The notes under the pieces were generated by a model that worked only from the letters and a program-made list of their open reading frames with translations, searched no databases and was not told where the DNA came from. A stretch of DNA of 64,000 bases from Anaerovibrio lipolyticus LB2005 (GTDB lineage Bacteria > Bacillota > Negativicutes > Selenomonadales > Selenomonadaceae), in NCBI RefSeq assembly GCF_000621545.1, contig NZ_JHYA01000004.1:124001-188000 (forward strand), given 5' to 3'. A program made the position numbers and the translations under genes. Each line of letters starts with the position of its first letter. Positions within the stretch are counted from its first letter, which is position 1. Of this stretch, positions 50,193 through 59,301 are shown in pieces.

Positions 50193-51191
50193 ATGGAAAA
50201 GGCTAAATTAATAAATGTAATAGAAAAAATCCAGGGCTCCGAGGTTCTGATAATCGGTGATATGATTGCTGATATTTACCTCGATGGTACTATTTCCCGC
50301 ATTTCCAGAGAGGCTCCAGTATTGGTATTGGAGCAGGCTTCAGAAAAGGTGGTGGCCGGAGGTGCCGCTAATGTGGTAAATAACGCTGCAACCCTTGGGG
50401 GCAAGGTCCACGCTGCAGGATTATTAGGAGATGACAACGGAGCCAAGGGCCTTACGGAAATACTTGAAGGACGTGGGGTGGATGTGGCTGGTTTTATAAA
50501 AGATGTCACAAGAGACACTATCTCTAAAACAAGGGTCATTGCCGGGGGGAGGACTACTGTTAGCCAGCAAATTGTGCGCATTGACAAGGAGTCCAAGGAA
50601 CCCATGTCCTCAGAACATGAGGCTGAGCTGTCTCAGTATTTGGCTGAGGTTCTGCCGAAGGTTAAGGGGGTAGTTCTCAGCGATTATGGTAGTGGCACTA
50701 TTACGGAAAAGCTAAAAAATCAGATTTTCGATTATTGTCACCAGAATGATATTCCCACAATTGTGGATTCCCGCTATGATATTCTCCGCTTTAAAACTGT
50801 GGACTATATTAAGCAGAATGATGCGGAGTTAGCTGCAGCTGTTGGCAGGACCCTAAATAATGAGGAAGAGCTTATGGAAGCTGGCAAAGAGCTTCTGCAA
50901 AAAATGGAAGCTAGGGGAGTTCTTATTACTCGCGGTGAACAGGGCATGACTCTGTTCATGGTTGATGGTAGTGTAGAAAATATCCCAGTTTCCGATAAGA
51001 GCGAGGTTTTTGATGTTTCTGGTGCTGGTGATACCTGTGTAGCTACAGTTATATTGGCCTTGGCAGCAGGCGTGGAGCCATTGACGGCAGCAACCTTGTC
51101 AAATATAGCTTCCGGGATTGCCGTAAGAAAAATGGGTACTTCCACCGTAAGTGCCAAAGAGCTTAGAGATTATATTACTAAACATATGTAA
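50193..51191 (+). CDS. RfaE1-like PfkB-family kinase (divergent paralogue)
   Basis: A 332-residue ribokinase-like protein resembling domain 1 of HldE. Motifs: VLIIGDMIADIYLDGTISRI, SREAPVLVLE, GGAANVVNNAATLGGKV, SDYGSGTIT, and the anion-hole/catalytic base FDVSGAGDTCVATV. In the segment where canonical RfaE1 has VDPKGxD...TPN it has VDSRYDILRF and KQN, so the substrate may differ. A second, canonical RfaE1 lies 3 kb downstream (53943). The chosen ATG at 50193 is 6 bases after AAGGAG. The RfaE2 gene follows, so heptose activation is the likely context; which kinase does the work is open. Confidence 0.75.
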   Translation: MEKAKLINVIEKIQGSEVLIIGDMIADIYLDGTISRISREAPVLVLEQASEKVVAGGAANVVNNAATLGGKVHAAGLLGDDNGAKGLTEILEGRGVDVAGFIKDVTRDTISKTRVIAGGRTTVSQQIVRIDKESKEPMSSEHEAELSQYLAEVLPKVKGVVLSDYGSGTITEKLKNQIFDYCHQNDIPTIVDSRYDILRFKTVDYIKQNDAELAAAVGRTLNNEEELMEAGKELLQKMEARGVLITRGEQGMTLFMVDGSVENIPVSDKSEVFDVSGAGDTCVATVILALAAGVEPLTAATLSNIASGIAVRKMGTSTVSAKELRDYITKHM

Positions 51192-51221
51192 GGGGTATTC
51201 CCCTGCTTTAAGGTATTTATT

Positions 51222-51698
51222 ATGCTTATAGATGGTTCAAAAATAGCAGAATTTTGTAAGGTCCTGCGGGAGGGCGGACAGAAAGTGGTATTTACCAATG
51301 GCTGCTTCGATATTCTTCATGCAGGACATGTAAGATATTTAAAAAAAGCCCGCTCCTTTGGGGACTGTTTGGTGCTGGGCCTTAATAGTGATGCCTCCGT
51401 AAGGCGCATTAAGGGGCCTACCCGGCCTATTAACTGTCAGGAGGACAGGGCAGAGGTGGCAGATGCCTTGGGGTGCGTGGATTATGTAGTATTTTTCGAC
51501 GAGCCTACAGCTGAGTCACTTATTACCAAGGTCCATCCAGATGTTTATGTAAAGGGTGGAGATTATACCTTGGAGACATTGCCGGAGGGGCAAATAGTAA
51601 AGGGCTACGGCGGTGAGGTGGAGCTGGTAACTCTCGTTGAGGGTCGTTCCACCACCAATATCATCAATAAAATTCAGGCAGGTGACAGCAATGGCTAA
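51222..51698 (+). CDS. hldE2: D-glycero-beta-D-manno-heptose 1-phosphate adenylyltransferase (RfaE2)
   Basis: This nucleotidyltransferase makes ADP-D-glycero-D-manno-heptose for LPS inner core. The protein has 158 residues and corresponds to domain 2 of the bifunctional HldE. The cytidylyltransferase motif is FTNGCFDILHAGHVRYL, then GLNSDASVRRIKGPTRPI and the end motif VEGRSTTNIINKI. It is a separate gene here, unlike the fused enterobacterial HldE. It overlaps the GT9 gene by 8 bases. The symbol is descriptive. Confidence 0.93.
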   Translation: MLIDGSKIAEFCKVLREGGQKVVFTNGCFDILHAGHVRYLKKARSFGDCLVLGLNSDASVRRIKGPTRPINCQEDRAEVADALGCVDYVVFFDEPTAESLITKVHPDVYVKGGDYTLETLPEGQIVKGYGGEVELVTLVEGRSTTNIINKIQAGDSNG

Positions 51699-52728
51699 TA
51701 TAAAAAGTGTTCTTGTAGTAAAGCTTAGTGCCATTGGTGATGTGATTCACGCCCTGCCGGTGTCCTACGCCATTAAGGAGACATATCCGGATGCAAAAAT
51801 TACCTGGGTAGTGGAGCCACCGGCTTACGATTTATTAAAGGATAACCCATATATAGACAAGATTATTGTTTTTGAAAAGAAGAAATTTAAGTCCTTTAAG
51901 GGCTTTTTAAAAAATTACGGACCTTTTTCAAAGATAATCAGGGCAGATCGTTATGATGCTTCCTTGGATTTACAGGGCCTCTTTAAGTCTGCTGCTATAG
52001 TTTGGAATGCCAAGGCCCGTCTTCGTCTTGGCACCTGCAACATGCGGGAAATGTCCCATAAAATAAGTCGCCCGGTAGTTGGTCCTAATTCCAATGGTCA
52101 CATTGTGGAGCGTTATCTGGACGTGGTCAGGGCTCTGGGGTGTAAAGTGGAAAATGTGGTATTTCCCATGGAGATTACAGAGCGTGACCGTATAGGGGCT
52201 GAAGGAGCTATGCAGCAGGCGGGAGCACGTATGGAGAATCCCTATGTGGTGCTGGCTGTGGGAGCCAACTGGCCCAATAAGCGTTGGCCAACCAGATACT
52301 ATGCCCAGCTGTCTGACTGGCTTTATGGGATGAAAATTATTCCAGTTATTATCGGTGGTGGTGTTTTGGACAGCACATTGGCGGCAGATATTGAAGCTGC
52401 GGCAGAAATTCCACCGATTAATTTAGTGGGTAAAACCTCCTTAAAGCAGCTTGCCTATATTATTCAACAGTCTCAAGCTGTAGTTGGTGGCGATACTGGA
52501 CCGGTTCACCTCTCTGCAGGCCTTGGAAAGCCAACGGTCATGGTGATGGGGCCTACAGATGCTAACCGTAATGGTCCTTATGGACAGCTGGAAAATGCTA
52601 TTGAGGCCAACCGTCCATGCAAGTATTGCTGGAAAAGGGCTTGTCCTAAGGGACTGGAGTGCCTGTCAGTGATTCACCCAGATGAGGTTGAAAAGAAGCT
52701 GTTGGCACTGCTAAAAAATGACAAGTAA
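51691..52728 (+). CDS. GT9 heptosyltransferase (WaaC/WaaF-like)
   Basis: A 345-residue glycosyltransferase family 9 protein that adds heptose from ADP-heptose to the LPS inner core. The N-terminal VVKLSAIGDVIHALPVSYAI and the C-terminal VVGGDTGPVHLSAGLGKPTV, MVMGPTDANRNGPYG and heptosyltransferase cysteine-containing tail (CKYCWKRACPKGLECL) are diagnostic. The alpha-1,5 or alpha-1,3 linkage cannot be told apart by eye. The ATG at 51691 lies inside the hldE2 end. A second GT9 gene follows 17 bases later. Confidence 0.9.
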   Translation: MANIKSVLVVKLSAIGDVIHALPVSYAIKETYPDAKITWVVEPPAYDLLKDNPYIDKIIVFEKKKFKSFKGFLKNYGPFSKIIRADRYDASLDLQGLFKSAAIVWNAKARLRLGTCNMREMSHKISRPVVGPNSNGHIVERYLDVVRALGCKVENVVFPMEITERDRIGAEGAMQQAGARMENPYVVLAVGANWPNKRWPTRYYAQLSDWLYGMKIIPVIIGGGVLDSTLAADIEAAAEIPPINLVGKTSLKQLAYIIQQSQAVVGGDTGPVHLSAGLGKPTVMVMGPTDANRNGPYGQLENAIEANRPCKYCWKRACPKGLECLSVIHPDEVEKKLLALLKNDK

Positions 52729-52745
52729 AGGTATAAAAAGTATCT

Positions 52746-53927
52746 ATGAGGAACTACAACAATATTCTGGTCATTAATCTTATGCATATTGGTGACTTAA
52801 TGCTGGCTACGCCGGTCTTGAGAACATTGAGAGCAAATTATCCTAATTCCAGAATAACTCTGCTGGCGGATAAGAAGCTGGCAGATCTGGTGGTGCATAA
52901 TAAATGGATTAATGAGTGCTTATTGATAGATAAAAAGGGTGCAGATAATGCATTGCCAGCCTTTGTAAAATTCATTAAAAAGGTTCGTCAGAAAAAATAT
53001 GACCTGGTAATAAATCTTCATCGCAACGAGAGAGCATCAGCCTTGGCGGCCTTTAGTGGGGCCAAAACCATTGTGGGCTACAGCAAGCCCATATTTTCTC
53101 TGTGGTTTACAAAGGTAATGAACAACCCTTCAGTGGCTCATCATATCGGCTGGGGACCATTTCATTTGTTTCCGCCATATAAGTATGTACCAGGCTGGGA
53201 GCATCAGGTCCATGCCCATATTAATGTTTTAAAAGAATCATTGGATATTGAGAAAATTGATGACGGCGGACTGGAAATGTGGGTGGATGAAAAGGATACC
53301 GCCTCTGCTGATAAAATTTGGCAGGACAGCTTTCCAAATGATACCAAGGTGGTGGCCTTTAATATAGGTGCCAGCTGGATAACCAAACGATGGATTGATA
53401 GTTATTTTGCCCAGTGTGCTGACCAGCTTTTAGATAAGGGCTACGGGGTGGCGTTCTTTGGTGGTCCTATGGATACAGAAATTGTTAATAAGTGCATTTC
53501 CCAGATGAAAAATAAGGACAGTGAGCTTATAAAAGTATTTACTGGAAAGCTGTCTTTGGCAGAGCTGGCGGCCATGTTGAGAAAATGTGCCCTTATGCTC
53601 ACTACAGATTCTGGACCAATGCATGTGGGAGTTTCCCAGAGTGTACCAGTGGTTACCATGTTTGGTGCCTCTCCGGTGCCGGGTTTTTATCCCTATGATG
53701 CCAAGGATGTGCTCATAAAGAGCCCTGAACCATGCCATCCATGTGGAATTCATCAGTGCCCACATGATAGGGATAGGAATTTGGCATGTATGAAGAATAT
53801 TACAGTAGAAACCGTTATGAAATACGTATGGGAGCTGCTGGAAAAATACGAAGATCAGGCGGGAAATATGCCAAGAGAATATGGTGCATATCAGTGCCGT
53901 GTCGTAGAAGCAACAAAAGCGGAGTAA
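52746..53927 (+). CDS. GT9 heptosyltransferase, second copy
   Basis: A 393-residue GT9 protein. It starts ILVINLMHIGDLMLATPVL, has the acceptor-side YDLVINLHRNERASAL, and the donor motifs KVVAFNIGASWITKRW, LMLTTDSGPMHVGVSQSVP and the cysteine-rich CHPCGIHQCPHDRDRNLAC. It is only distantly similar to the upstream GT9 protein, so it probably adds a different heptose. The two are adjacent with a 17-base gap. The canonical RfaE1 gene follows 15 bases downstream with an AAGGAGG site. Confidence 0.9.
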   Translation: MRNYNNILVINLMHIGDLMLATPVLRTLRANYPNSRITLLADKKLADLVVHNKWINECLLIDKKGADNALPAFVKFIKKVRQKKYDLVINLHRNERASALAAFSGAKTIVGYSKPIFSLWFTKVMNNPSVAHHIGWGPFHLFPPYKYVPGWEHQVHAHINVLKESLDIEKIDDGGLEMWVDEKDTASADKIWQDSFPNDTKVVAFNIGASWITKRWIDSYFAQCADQLLDKGYGVAFFGGPMDTEIVNKCISQMKNKDSELIKVFTGKLSLAELAAMLRKCALMLTTDSGPMHVGVSQSVPVVTMFGASPVPGFYPYDAKDVLIKSPEPCHPCGIHQCPHDRDRNLACMKNITVETVMKYVWELLEKYEDQAGNMPREYGAYQCRVVEATKAE

Positions 53928-53942
53928 GGAGGAAGTAGTATC

Positions 53943-54950
53943 ATGACCACAAATAAGGATAGATTAAAGGAATTTGTCACCTCAGGCATGTCCAAGGTGC
54001 ATATTCTTGTGGTAGGTGATGTAATGCTGGATAAGTATTACTATGGAGAAGTAACCAGAATATCACCGGAGGCCCCTGTGCCAATTACCCGTGTGGTTGA
54101 CACCAAGGACACCATGGGTGGTGCTGCCAACGTAGCCCATAACTTGGCCCTTCTTGGTTGTAAAACATCTATTGCTGGTTTTGTGGGTGATGATTACCAT
54201 TGCCAGACCTTGGTGGATAAGTTTATTTCCCGTGGCATAGACTATAAGGGAATAATTTATCGTGAGGAGCCTACTACCACCAAGCTACGTGTTATAGGCG
54301 GCCACCAGCAGATGCTTCGTCTGGATTTTGAGGATACAGAGCCGGTGAAGCCTCTGTATGCAAACCGCCTCTTGAATTATGTGGAGCAGTCACTGGATGA
54401 TGTGGATGCGATTATTCTCTCCGATTATGGCAAGGGAGCCTGCACTGATGAGGTTTGTGAAAGTGTCATTGAAATGTGCAACAACGCTCAGGTGCCTGTA
54501 TTGGTGGATCCAAAGGGACGTGACTGGAGCAAGTATACCAATGCGGATTTCATTACTCCAAATGTAAAAGAAATCAATGAAATTTTAGAAAAGCCTATTA
54601 AGAATCGTGATGAGGCCATTAAGCAGGCGGCTACATACATCATGAGCAAATTCAAGATTAAGAATGTATTGGCTACCCGTTCTGAGTGCGGTATGTCCAT
54701 GGTAACGCCAACGGAGACAGTTCATATTCCTACAAAATCTCAGGAGGTTTTTGATGTATCTGGTGCCGGTGATACTGTTATAGCTGTATTTGCATTGGGT
54801 ATCGCAGGAGGTCTGATTCCTCGTGAAGCCGCATACCTTGCAAATTTGGCCGCCAGTGTTGTTGTAGGTAAGCTGGGTACTTATGCCGTAAGCAAGGATG
54901 AGCTTGAAGGTGTGCTTTTACAGACCATAGCGTCTGAGGAGGATAAATAG
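53943..54950 (+). CDS. hldE1: D-glycero-beta-D-manno-heptose-7-phosphate kinase (canonical RfaE1)
   Basis: This PfkB-type kinase phosphorylates heptose 7-phosphate to the 1,7-bisphosphate. The protein has 335 residues. The motifs HILVVGDVMLDKYYYGEVTR, ISPEAPVPITRV, GGAANVAHNLALLG, VLVDPKGRDWSKYTNADFIT, PNVKEINEIL and FDVSGAGDTVIAVF follow HldE domain 1 closely. It sits with HldD, GmhB and RfaE2, so together they complete ADP-heptose synthesis except for GmhA, which is not in the window. The symbol is descriptive. Confidence 0.92.
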   Translation: MTTNKDRLKEFVTSGMSKVHILVVGDVMLDKYYYGEVTRISPEAPVPITRVVDTKDTMGGAANVAHNLALLGCKTSIAGFVGDDYHCQTLVDKFISRGIDYKGIIYREEPTTTKLRVIGGHQQMLRLDFEDTEPVKPLYANRLLNYVEQSLDDVDAIILSDYGKGACTDEVCESVIEMCNNAQVPVLVDPKGRDWSKYTNADFITPNVKEINEILEKPIKNRDEAIKQAATYIMSKFKIKNVLATRSECGMSMVTPTETVHIPTKSQEVFDVSGAGDTVIAVFALGIAGGLIPREAAYLANLAASVVVGKLGTYAVSKDELEGVLLQTIASEEDK

Positions 54951-54953
54951 TAA

Positions 54954-55955
54954 ATGATTATCGTAACCGGTGGTGCCGGCTTTATCGGCAGCAATATTGT
55001 AAAAGAGCTTAACCGTCAGGGACGCAGTGATATACTCATCGTTGACGATTTAAATAACCGCAAGGAGCAGAGTCAGTCCTACCGCAATCTTCGTGGTTTG
55101 CAGTTTATAGATTACATGCACAAGGATGACTTCCTCACTGCCATTCAAAATAAGGAATTTGATGGCGTTGATGTGGATGTAGTGTTCCACGAGGGGGCCT
55201 GCTCCGATACCATGGAGTATGATGTAAACTATATGATGAAGGCCAATTATGAGTATTCCAAGGCTGTACTTCATTTTTGCATGGAGCATCGGATTCCATT
55301 TCTTTATGCCTCCTCTGCCTCCACCTATGGTGCAGGAGAAAATGGCTTCCGTGAGGGGGACGAATGTGAGGATGCCTTGAATCCGTATGCCTATTCCAAG
55401 CTGTTGTTTGACCGTTATGTGCGTCAGGTGATGTCCGATACCCAGAGCCAGATTGTTGGCTTGAAGTACTTTAATGTATATGGTCCTCAGGAGCATCACA
55501 AGGGAAATATGGCCTCCATTTTCTATCAGCTGTATCATCAGGTGAAAAATGATGGAGTATGCCGTCTTTTTGAAGGCTGGGGCAAGTTCAGTGATGGTAC
55601 CGATGTACCAAATGGCGGTCAGAAGCGTGACTTCATCTACGTCAAGGACGTGGTAAAGGTAAATCTTTGGTTCTGGCAGCATAAGGGACCAAGCGGAATT
55701 TATAACTGCGGTACAGGCAAGGCCCATACCTACAATGAGGTGGCTGACAGCGTAATCAAGGCACTGGGCACTGGTAAAATTGAGTACCGTGATTTCCCGG
55801 AGGTATTAAAGGGCAAGTATCAAAACTATACTGAGTCTGATACCACCAAGCTGTTGGAGGCTGGCTACGATCAGGGCTTCTATGATATGTATGAGGCTGT
55901 AAAGGAATATTGTGACTTCCTTGATGCCGGCGGCTACTTTAAATACGGCAAATAG
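54954..55955 (+). CDS. hldD: ADP-L-glycero-D-manno-heptose 6-epimerase
   Basis: HldD epimerises C6 of ADP-heptose, the last step before transfer to lipid A-Kdo. The protein has 333 residues. The Rossmann motif is IIVTGGAGFIGSNIVKELN. HEGACSDTMEYD, FLYASSASTYG and the catalytic YAYSKLLFDRY (Tyr and Lys) are present. GLKYFNVYGPQEHHKGNMAS and RDFIYVKDV are typical HldD segments. It begins 3 bases after the kinase stop. The neighbouring GmhB begins 8 bases later. Confidence 0.96.
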   Translation: MIIVTGGAGFIGSNIVKELNRQGRSDILIVDDLNNRKEQSQSYRNLRGLQFIDYMHKDDFLTAIQNKEFDGVDVDVVFHEGACSDTMEYDVNYMMKANYEYSKAVLHFCMEHRIPFLYASSASTYGAGENGFREGDECEDALNPYAYSKLLFDRYVRQVMSDTQSQIVGLKYFNVYGPQEHHKGNMASIFYQLYHQVKNDGVCRLFEGWGKFSDGTDVPNGGQKRDFIYVKDVVKVNLWFWQHKGPSGIYNCGTGKAHTYNEVADSVIKALGTGKIEYRDFPEVLKGKYQNYTESDTTKLLEAGYDQGFYDMYEAVKEYCDFLDAGGYFKYGK

Positions 55956-55963
55956 GTATTTTT

Positions 55964-56464
55964 ATGAAAAAGGCAGTTTTTTTTGACCGTGATGGTACCC
56001 TAAACGAAGAGGTCCATTACCTTCACAAAATCGAAGACTTTAAGTGGATAGAGGGCGCTATAGACGCCATAAAGTATTGTAATGACAATGGTTATTTGGC
56101 CATTGTCATTACTAATCAGAGCGGAGTTGCCAGAGGGTTTTATCCGGAAAGCGATATTATGAAGCTCTATGATTGGATGAATGCTGATTTGGCAAAGCAT
56201 GGAGCCCATCTTGACGGTATTTATTATTGTCCTCACCATCCTGCTGGCAAGGTGAAGGAATATGCTATAGACTGCGATTGTCGTAAGCCAAAGCCAGGTA
56301 TGCTCTTTAAGGCTCAGAAAGACCATAACATTGAGCTAAAATCATCTTATCTTATAGGGGATGGTGCCAGAGATGTGGAATGTGCTGAGACTGCTGGAGT
56401 GAAGGGAATCCGCTATATAGGTGGCAATCTTTATCAGGCCCTTGTGGACGGTATAAAACAGTAA
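55964..56464 (+). CDS. gmhB: D-glycero-D-manno-heptose 1,7-bisphosphate phosphatase
   Basis: GmhB removes the C7 phosphate during ADP-heptose synthesis. The protein has 166 residues. The HAD motif 1 is VFFDRDGTLN with nucleophile and acid aspartates. Motif 2 is IVITNQSGVARG, the lysine is in CRKPKPGML, and LIGDGARDVECAETAG carries the metal aspartates. The structural zinc ligands are CPHHP...CDC. It fits between HldD and the GT4 gene in the run, with 8 and 27 base gaps. Confidence 0.94.
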   Translation: MKKAVFFDRDGTLNEEVHYLHKIEDFKWIEGAIDAIKYCNDNGYLAIVITNQSGVARGFYPESDIMKLYDWMNADLAKHGAHLDGIYYCPHHPAGKVKEYAIDCDCRKPKPGMLFKAQKDHNIELKSSYLIGDGARDVECAETAGVKGIRYIGGNLYQALVDGIKQ

Positions 56465-56491
56465 TTATTGATTTAGAATTGAGGATACATA

Positions 56492-57568
56492 ATGAAAATT
56501 ATTCAGATAGCCCATGCACTTACAAAGGATGATGCCGCCAGCCGGCAACTTATCAATATGGATTCCATGTTTCGCGAGCTGGGCTACGATACGGCTATGT
56601 ATGCTCACAAGGTTGACAGCCAGCTGGGTGATGCTGTGCAGACAATGGAGGTTTTTCAGGCGGAGAAGGAAGATATTGTCATATATCATATGACCACTGG
56701 AACTTCCTTTAATGACTGGGTAGCAAAATATCCTCAGAAAATTGTTATGTACTATCACAATATTACTCCGGCAAAATTTTTCTTTGGAAATGCTTGGGGG
56801 TCTTGGTGGAAGTGTATTAAAGGCCGTCGTCAGCTGAAAAAGATAGTAAAGAATACATTCTTTTCCTGGGCCGCATCAGAGTACTCCCGCAAAGAGCTGG
56901 AAGAGCTTGGCTTAAAGCACACCAAAGAACTTTCCATTGCTGTAGAGCCGGAAAAGTATACTCATTATGAGCCTATTCAGGAAATGCTGGATAAGTACAA
57001 TGATGATGTTACAACTTTGCTAATGGTGGGCCGGGGAGTTCCACATAAAAAGCTGGATGAAGCTATTGCAGCCATTGCCTGGTATAAAGAGAATATTTCT
57101 GAGAAAATACGACTGGTATTAGCTGGTAATATAAAACCAAGCTATGGTAAAAAACTTCACAAAATGGTGCAGCAGCTTAAGGTGGATGAAAATGTAATTT
57201 TTACCGGGAAGATTTCCAATGAGGAGCTATGTACCTGGTTCCGTATTACTGCTGGAGTGTTGTCCCTTAGCGAGCATGAAGGCTTCTGCGTGCCATTGGT
57301 GGAAGGCATGATTTTTGAAAAGCCAGTTTTTGCTTATGCTTGCTCTGCAGTGCCGGAAACCTTGGGGAATGCTGGTGTGCTGATTCAAGATAAGTCACCA
57401 AAGAATATAGCTACCATCATCCATGATGTGCTTGAGGATGAAAATAAACTGGCAGAGCTGTTCAAGGGCAGGAAACAGCGTTTGGAAGAATTGTCTTGTA
57501 AGAAACTTTTAGAGCAGTTAAAACAAGACATGGAAGAAATAATAGAGCTGAAGAAACAACAGCTATAA
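56492..57568 (+). CDS. GT4-family glycosyltransferase
   Basis: A 358-residue GT-B glycosyltransferase. The acceptor half starts MKIIQIAHALTKDDAASRQL. The donor half has LLMVGRGVPHKKLDEAIAAI, VIFTGKISNEELCTWF and the family 1/4 signature LSLSEHEGFCVPLVEGMIF (E-x7-E). It could add a hexose to the LPS core; the sugar is not predictable. It is followed 19 bases later by the WaaE-like gene. Confidence 0.88.
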   Translation: MKIIQIAHALTKDDAASRQLINMDSMFRELGYDTAMYAHKVDSQLGDAVQTMEVFQAEKEDIVIYHMTTGTSFNDWVAKYPQKIVMYYHNITPAKFFFGNAWGSWWKCIKGRRQLKKIVKNTFFSWAASEYSRKELEELGLKHTKELSIAVEPEKYTHYEPIQEMLDKYNDDVTTLLMVGRGVPHKKLDEAIAAIAWYKENISEKIRLVLAGNIKPSYGKKLHKMVQQLKVDENVIFTGKISNEELCTWFRITAGVLSLSEHEGFCVPLVEGMIFEKPVFAYACSAVPETLGNAGVLIQDKSPKNIATIIHDVLEDENKLAELFKGRKQRLEELSCKKLLEQLKQDMEEIIELKKQQL

Positions 57569-57587
57569 TAAGGATGTGTTCCTAAAT

Positions 57588-58352
57588 ATGCCTAAACTCA
57601 CCGTATTGATTTTGGCCAAAAATGAAGAAAAGAATATTGAGGATTGCGTAAAAAGTGCCCTTTTTGCCGATGAGGTGCTGGTAATTGATGACTTCAGCAC
57701 GGATAATACTGTGAAGCTTGCCGAGGCATTAGGGGCAAAAGTAATCCAGCATCCTTTGGATGATAACTGGGGCCAGCAAAAGACCTTTGGAATAAATGAA
57801 GCCCAAGGGGATTGGATTTTCTTTTTGGATGCAGATGAGCGCATCACAGAAGCATTGCAGACAGAAATAAGCAAGGCTGTAGGCAGTAATGAAAAATATG
57901 CCTATTATACAGCACGGCTGAATCATTTTTGCGGCAATGTGGTAAGGCATTGTGGTTGGTTTCCGGATTATGGTATTCGCCTTATACCTAAAGAAGGTTC
58001 CTCTGTTACGGGATATGTTCATGAACAGGTACATTACAATTGCCCGGAAAAGCATTTTCCCAAATCTGCCTATATGCTTCACTATACCTATGTATCTTGG
58101 GAACAGTATCTAAGAAAGCTCAATAACTACACCACTTTGGGGGCTAAAAAGCAGTATGATGCTGGAAAAAGGGCAGGACTCTTAGATATTATTTTTCACA
58201 CATTATTTGGTGTAATAAAAATATTCTTTATTCAGCGGGCCTTTATGGATGGCATGACGGGGGTGTTTCTTACCGTTGGTCATGGTGTAAGCGTATTTAT
58301 GAAGTATACCAAGCTCTACTATTTAGGCAAGGGTATTGGGGAGAAGAGTTGA
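57588..58352 (+). CDS. GT2-family glycosyltransferase (WaaE/KdtX-like)
   Basis: A 254-residue GT-A glycosyltransferase. It has LTVLILAKNEEKNIEDCVKS, the nucleotide-binding VLVIDDFSTDNT, FFLDADERITEAL (DxD) and GYVHEQVHYNCPEK. These match WaaE/KdtX-type LPS core beta-1,4-glucosyltransferases. The C-terminus has a hydrophobic stretch (about 205-235). The ATG at 57588 is 13 bases after AAGGA, which is rather far; a GTG at 57576 is the alternative but overlaps the site. It overlaps nothing; the next start is 5 bases beyond the stop. Confidence 0.86.
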   Translation: MPKLTVLILAKNEEKNIEDCVKSALFADEVLVIDDFSTDNTVKLAEALGAKVIQHPLDDNWGQQKTFGINEAQGDWIFFLDADERITEALQTEISKAVGSNEKYAYYTARLNHFCGNVVRHCGWFPDYGIRLIPKEGSSVTGYVHEQVHYNCPEKHFPKSAYMLHYTYVSWEQYLRKLNNYTTLGAKKQYDAGKRAGLLDIIFHTLFGVIKIFFIQRAFMDGMTGVFLTVGHGVSVFMKYTKLYYLGKGIGEKS

Positions 58353-58357
58353 TATTC

Positions 58358-59275
58358 ATGAGTGAAAACAAGCTTCAAAGCTATATTGCTTTGGGGAAAC
58401 AGATATATGATATAAGCAAGACAAGGGAAGCACGCCGTTATTATGTGTTTTTGCTTCGCTCGTTGCGCTATAGGAGTAGGTTAAATAGTCTGCAGCGGCA
58501 TTTTAACAGCGATCCGTTATTGAAAGAAATACAGAAATTATATCCATTCGTTTACGAGCAGCCTACCCGTGCATTTTTCTTTAATAAATCTACTTTTGAT
58601 GAGCGGGCCAATATAGTTAAAAATCATTTGGATTATTTGGCGGATAAGTTACAGCCAGAGGTGTTGAAGGATTTATATCAGGAAAAGAACCTCACCATAT
58701 GGGATGGGGGCGAAATAGATGGTCAGCACTTTCGGGCGGTTCTGTATTATGAAGCCGGTCAACGTAAGGAAGGCATGATGTCTGTAGTTTTACGCCTGGA
58801 CAACAAGCCTCTTTATCAGATTATTTTTTGGATAGCTCCTGATAAAAAAGAAAATTGGTCCATGTGGATAGGGGCCATGCAGGGGCCCAATATGGACGAT
58901 GCCAAGGAGATTGTTAAGAAAATAACCAACAGCTGTCATCGTTATCGAACAAAGAATTTGATTTTGTATATTGCTCAGGCTGTAGCCAGAATTTTAGGTC
59001 TGCAGAAGATATATGCTGTAACTAATTATGGATATTATGCCAATAATCATATCCGCACTGATCGTAAGTTAAAGACCTCATTTAGTGATTTCTGGGCGGA
59101 GGCCGGTGGGCATTCAACTGCGGATGAACGGTTCGATGAACTTCCGCTGGTGGAGCCACGTAAGACCATGGATGAGGTTCCAACTAGAAAGCGTGCCGTT
59201 TACAGACGTCGTTTTGAATTATTAGATACGATAGATGCTGCAATAGCAGAGTCAATAAAGAAAATGCTTCGATAG
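58358..59275 (+). CDS. VirK/YbjX-family (DUF535) protein
   Basis: A 305-residue DUF535 protein. The region from about 55 (LYPFVYEQPTRAFFFNKSTF, DERANIVKNHLDYL) through WDGGEIDGQHFRAVLYYEAG, RKEGMMSVVLRLDNKPLYQI, WIGAMQGPNMDDAKEIVKKI and YAVTNYGYYANNHIRTDRKL is characteristic. In enteric bacteria YbjX and VirK are linked to envelope stress and LPS modification; the activity is unknown. The position here, inside an LPS core operon, supports an LPS-related role. The ATG at 58358 is preceded by GGGGAGAAGAG. Confidence 0.88.
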   Translation: MSENKLQSYIALGKQIYDISKTREARRYYVFLLRSLRYRSRLNSLQRHFNSDPLLKEIQKLYPFVYEQPTRAFFFNKSTFDERANIVKNHLDYLADKLQPEVLKDLYQEKNLTIWDGGEIDGQHFRAVLYYEAGQRKEGMMSVVLRLDNKPLYQIIFWIAPDKKENWSMWIGAMQGPNMDDAKEIVKKITNSCHRYRTKNLILYIAQAVARILGLQKIYAVTNYGYYANNHIRTDRKLKTSFSDFWAEAGGHSTADERFDELPLVEPRKTMDEVPTRKRAVYRRRFELLDTIDAAIAESIKKMLR

Positions 59276-59301
59276 AAAATTAGCGTAAGAAAATGTTATA
59301 A

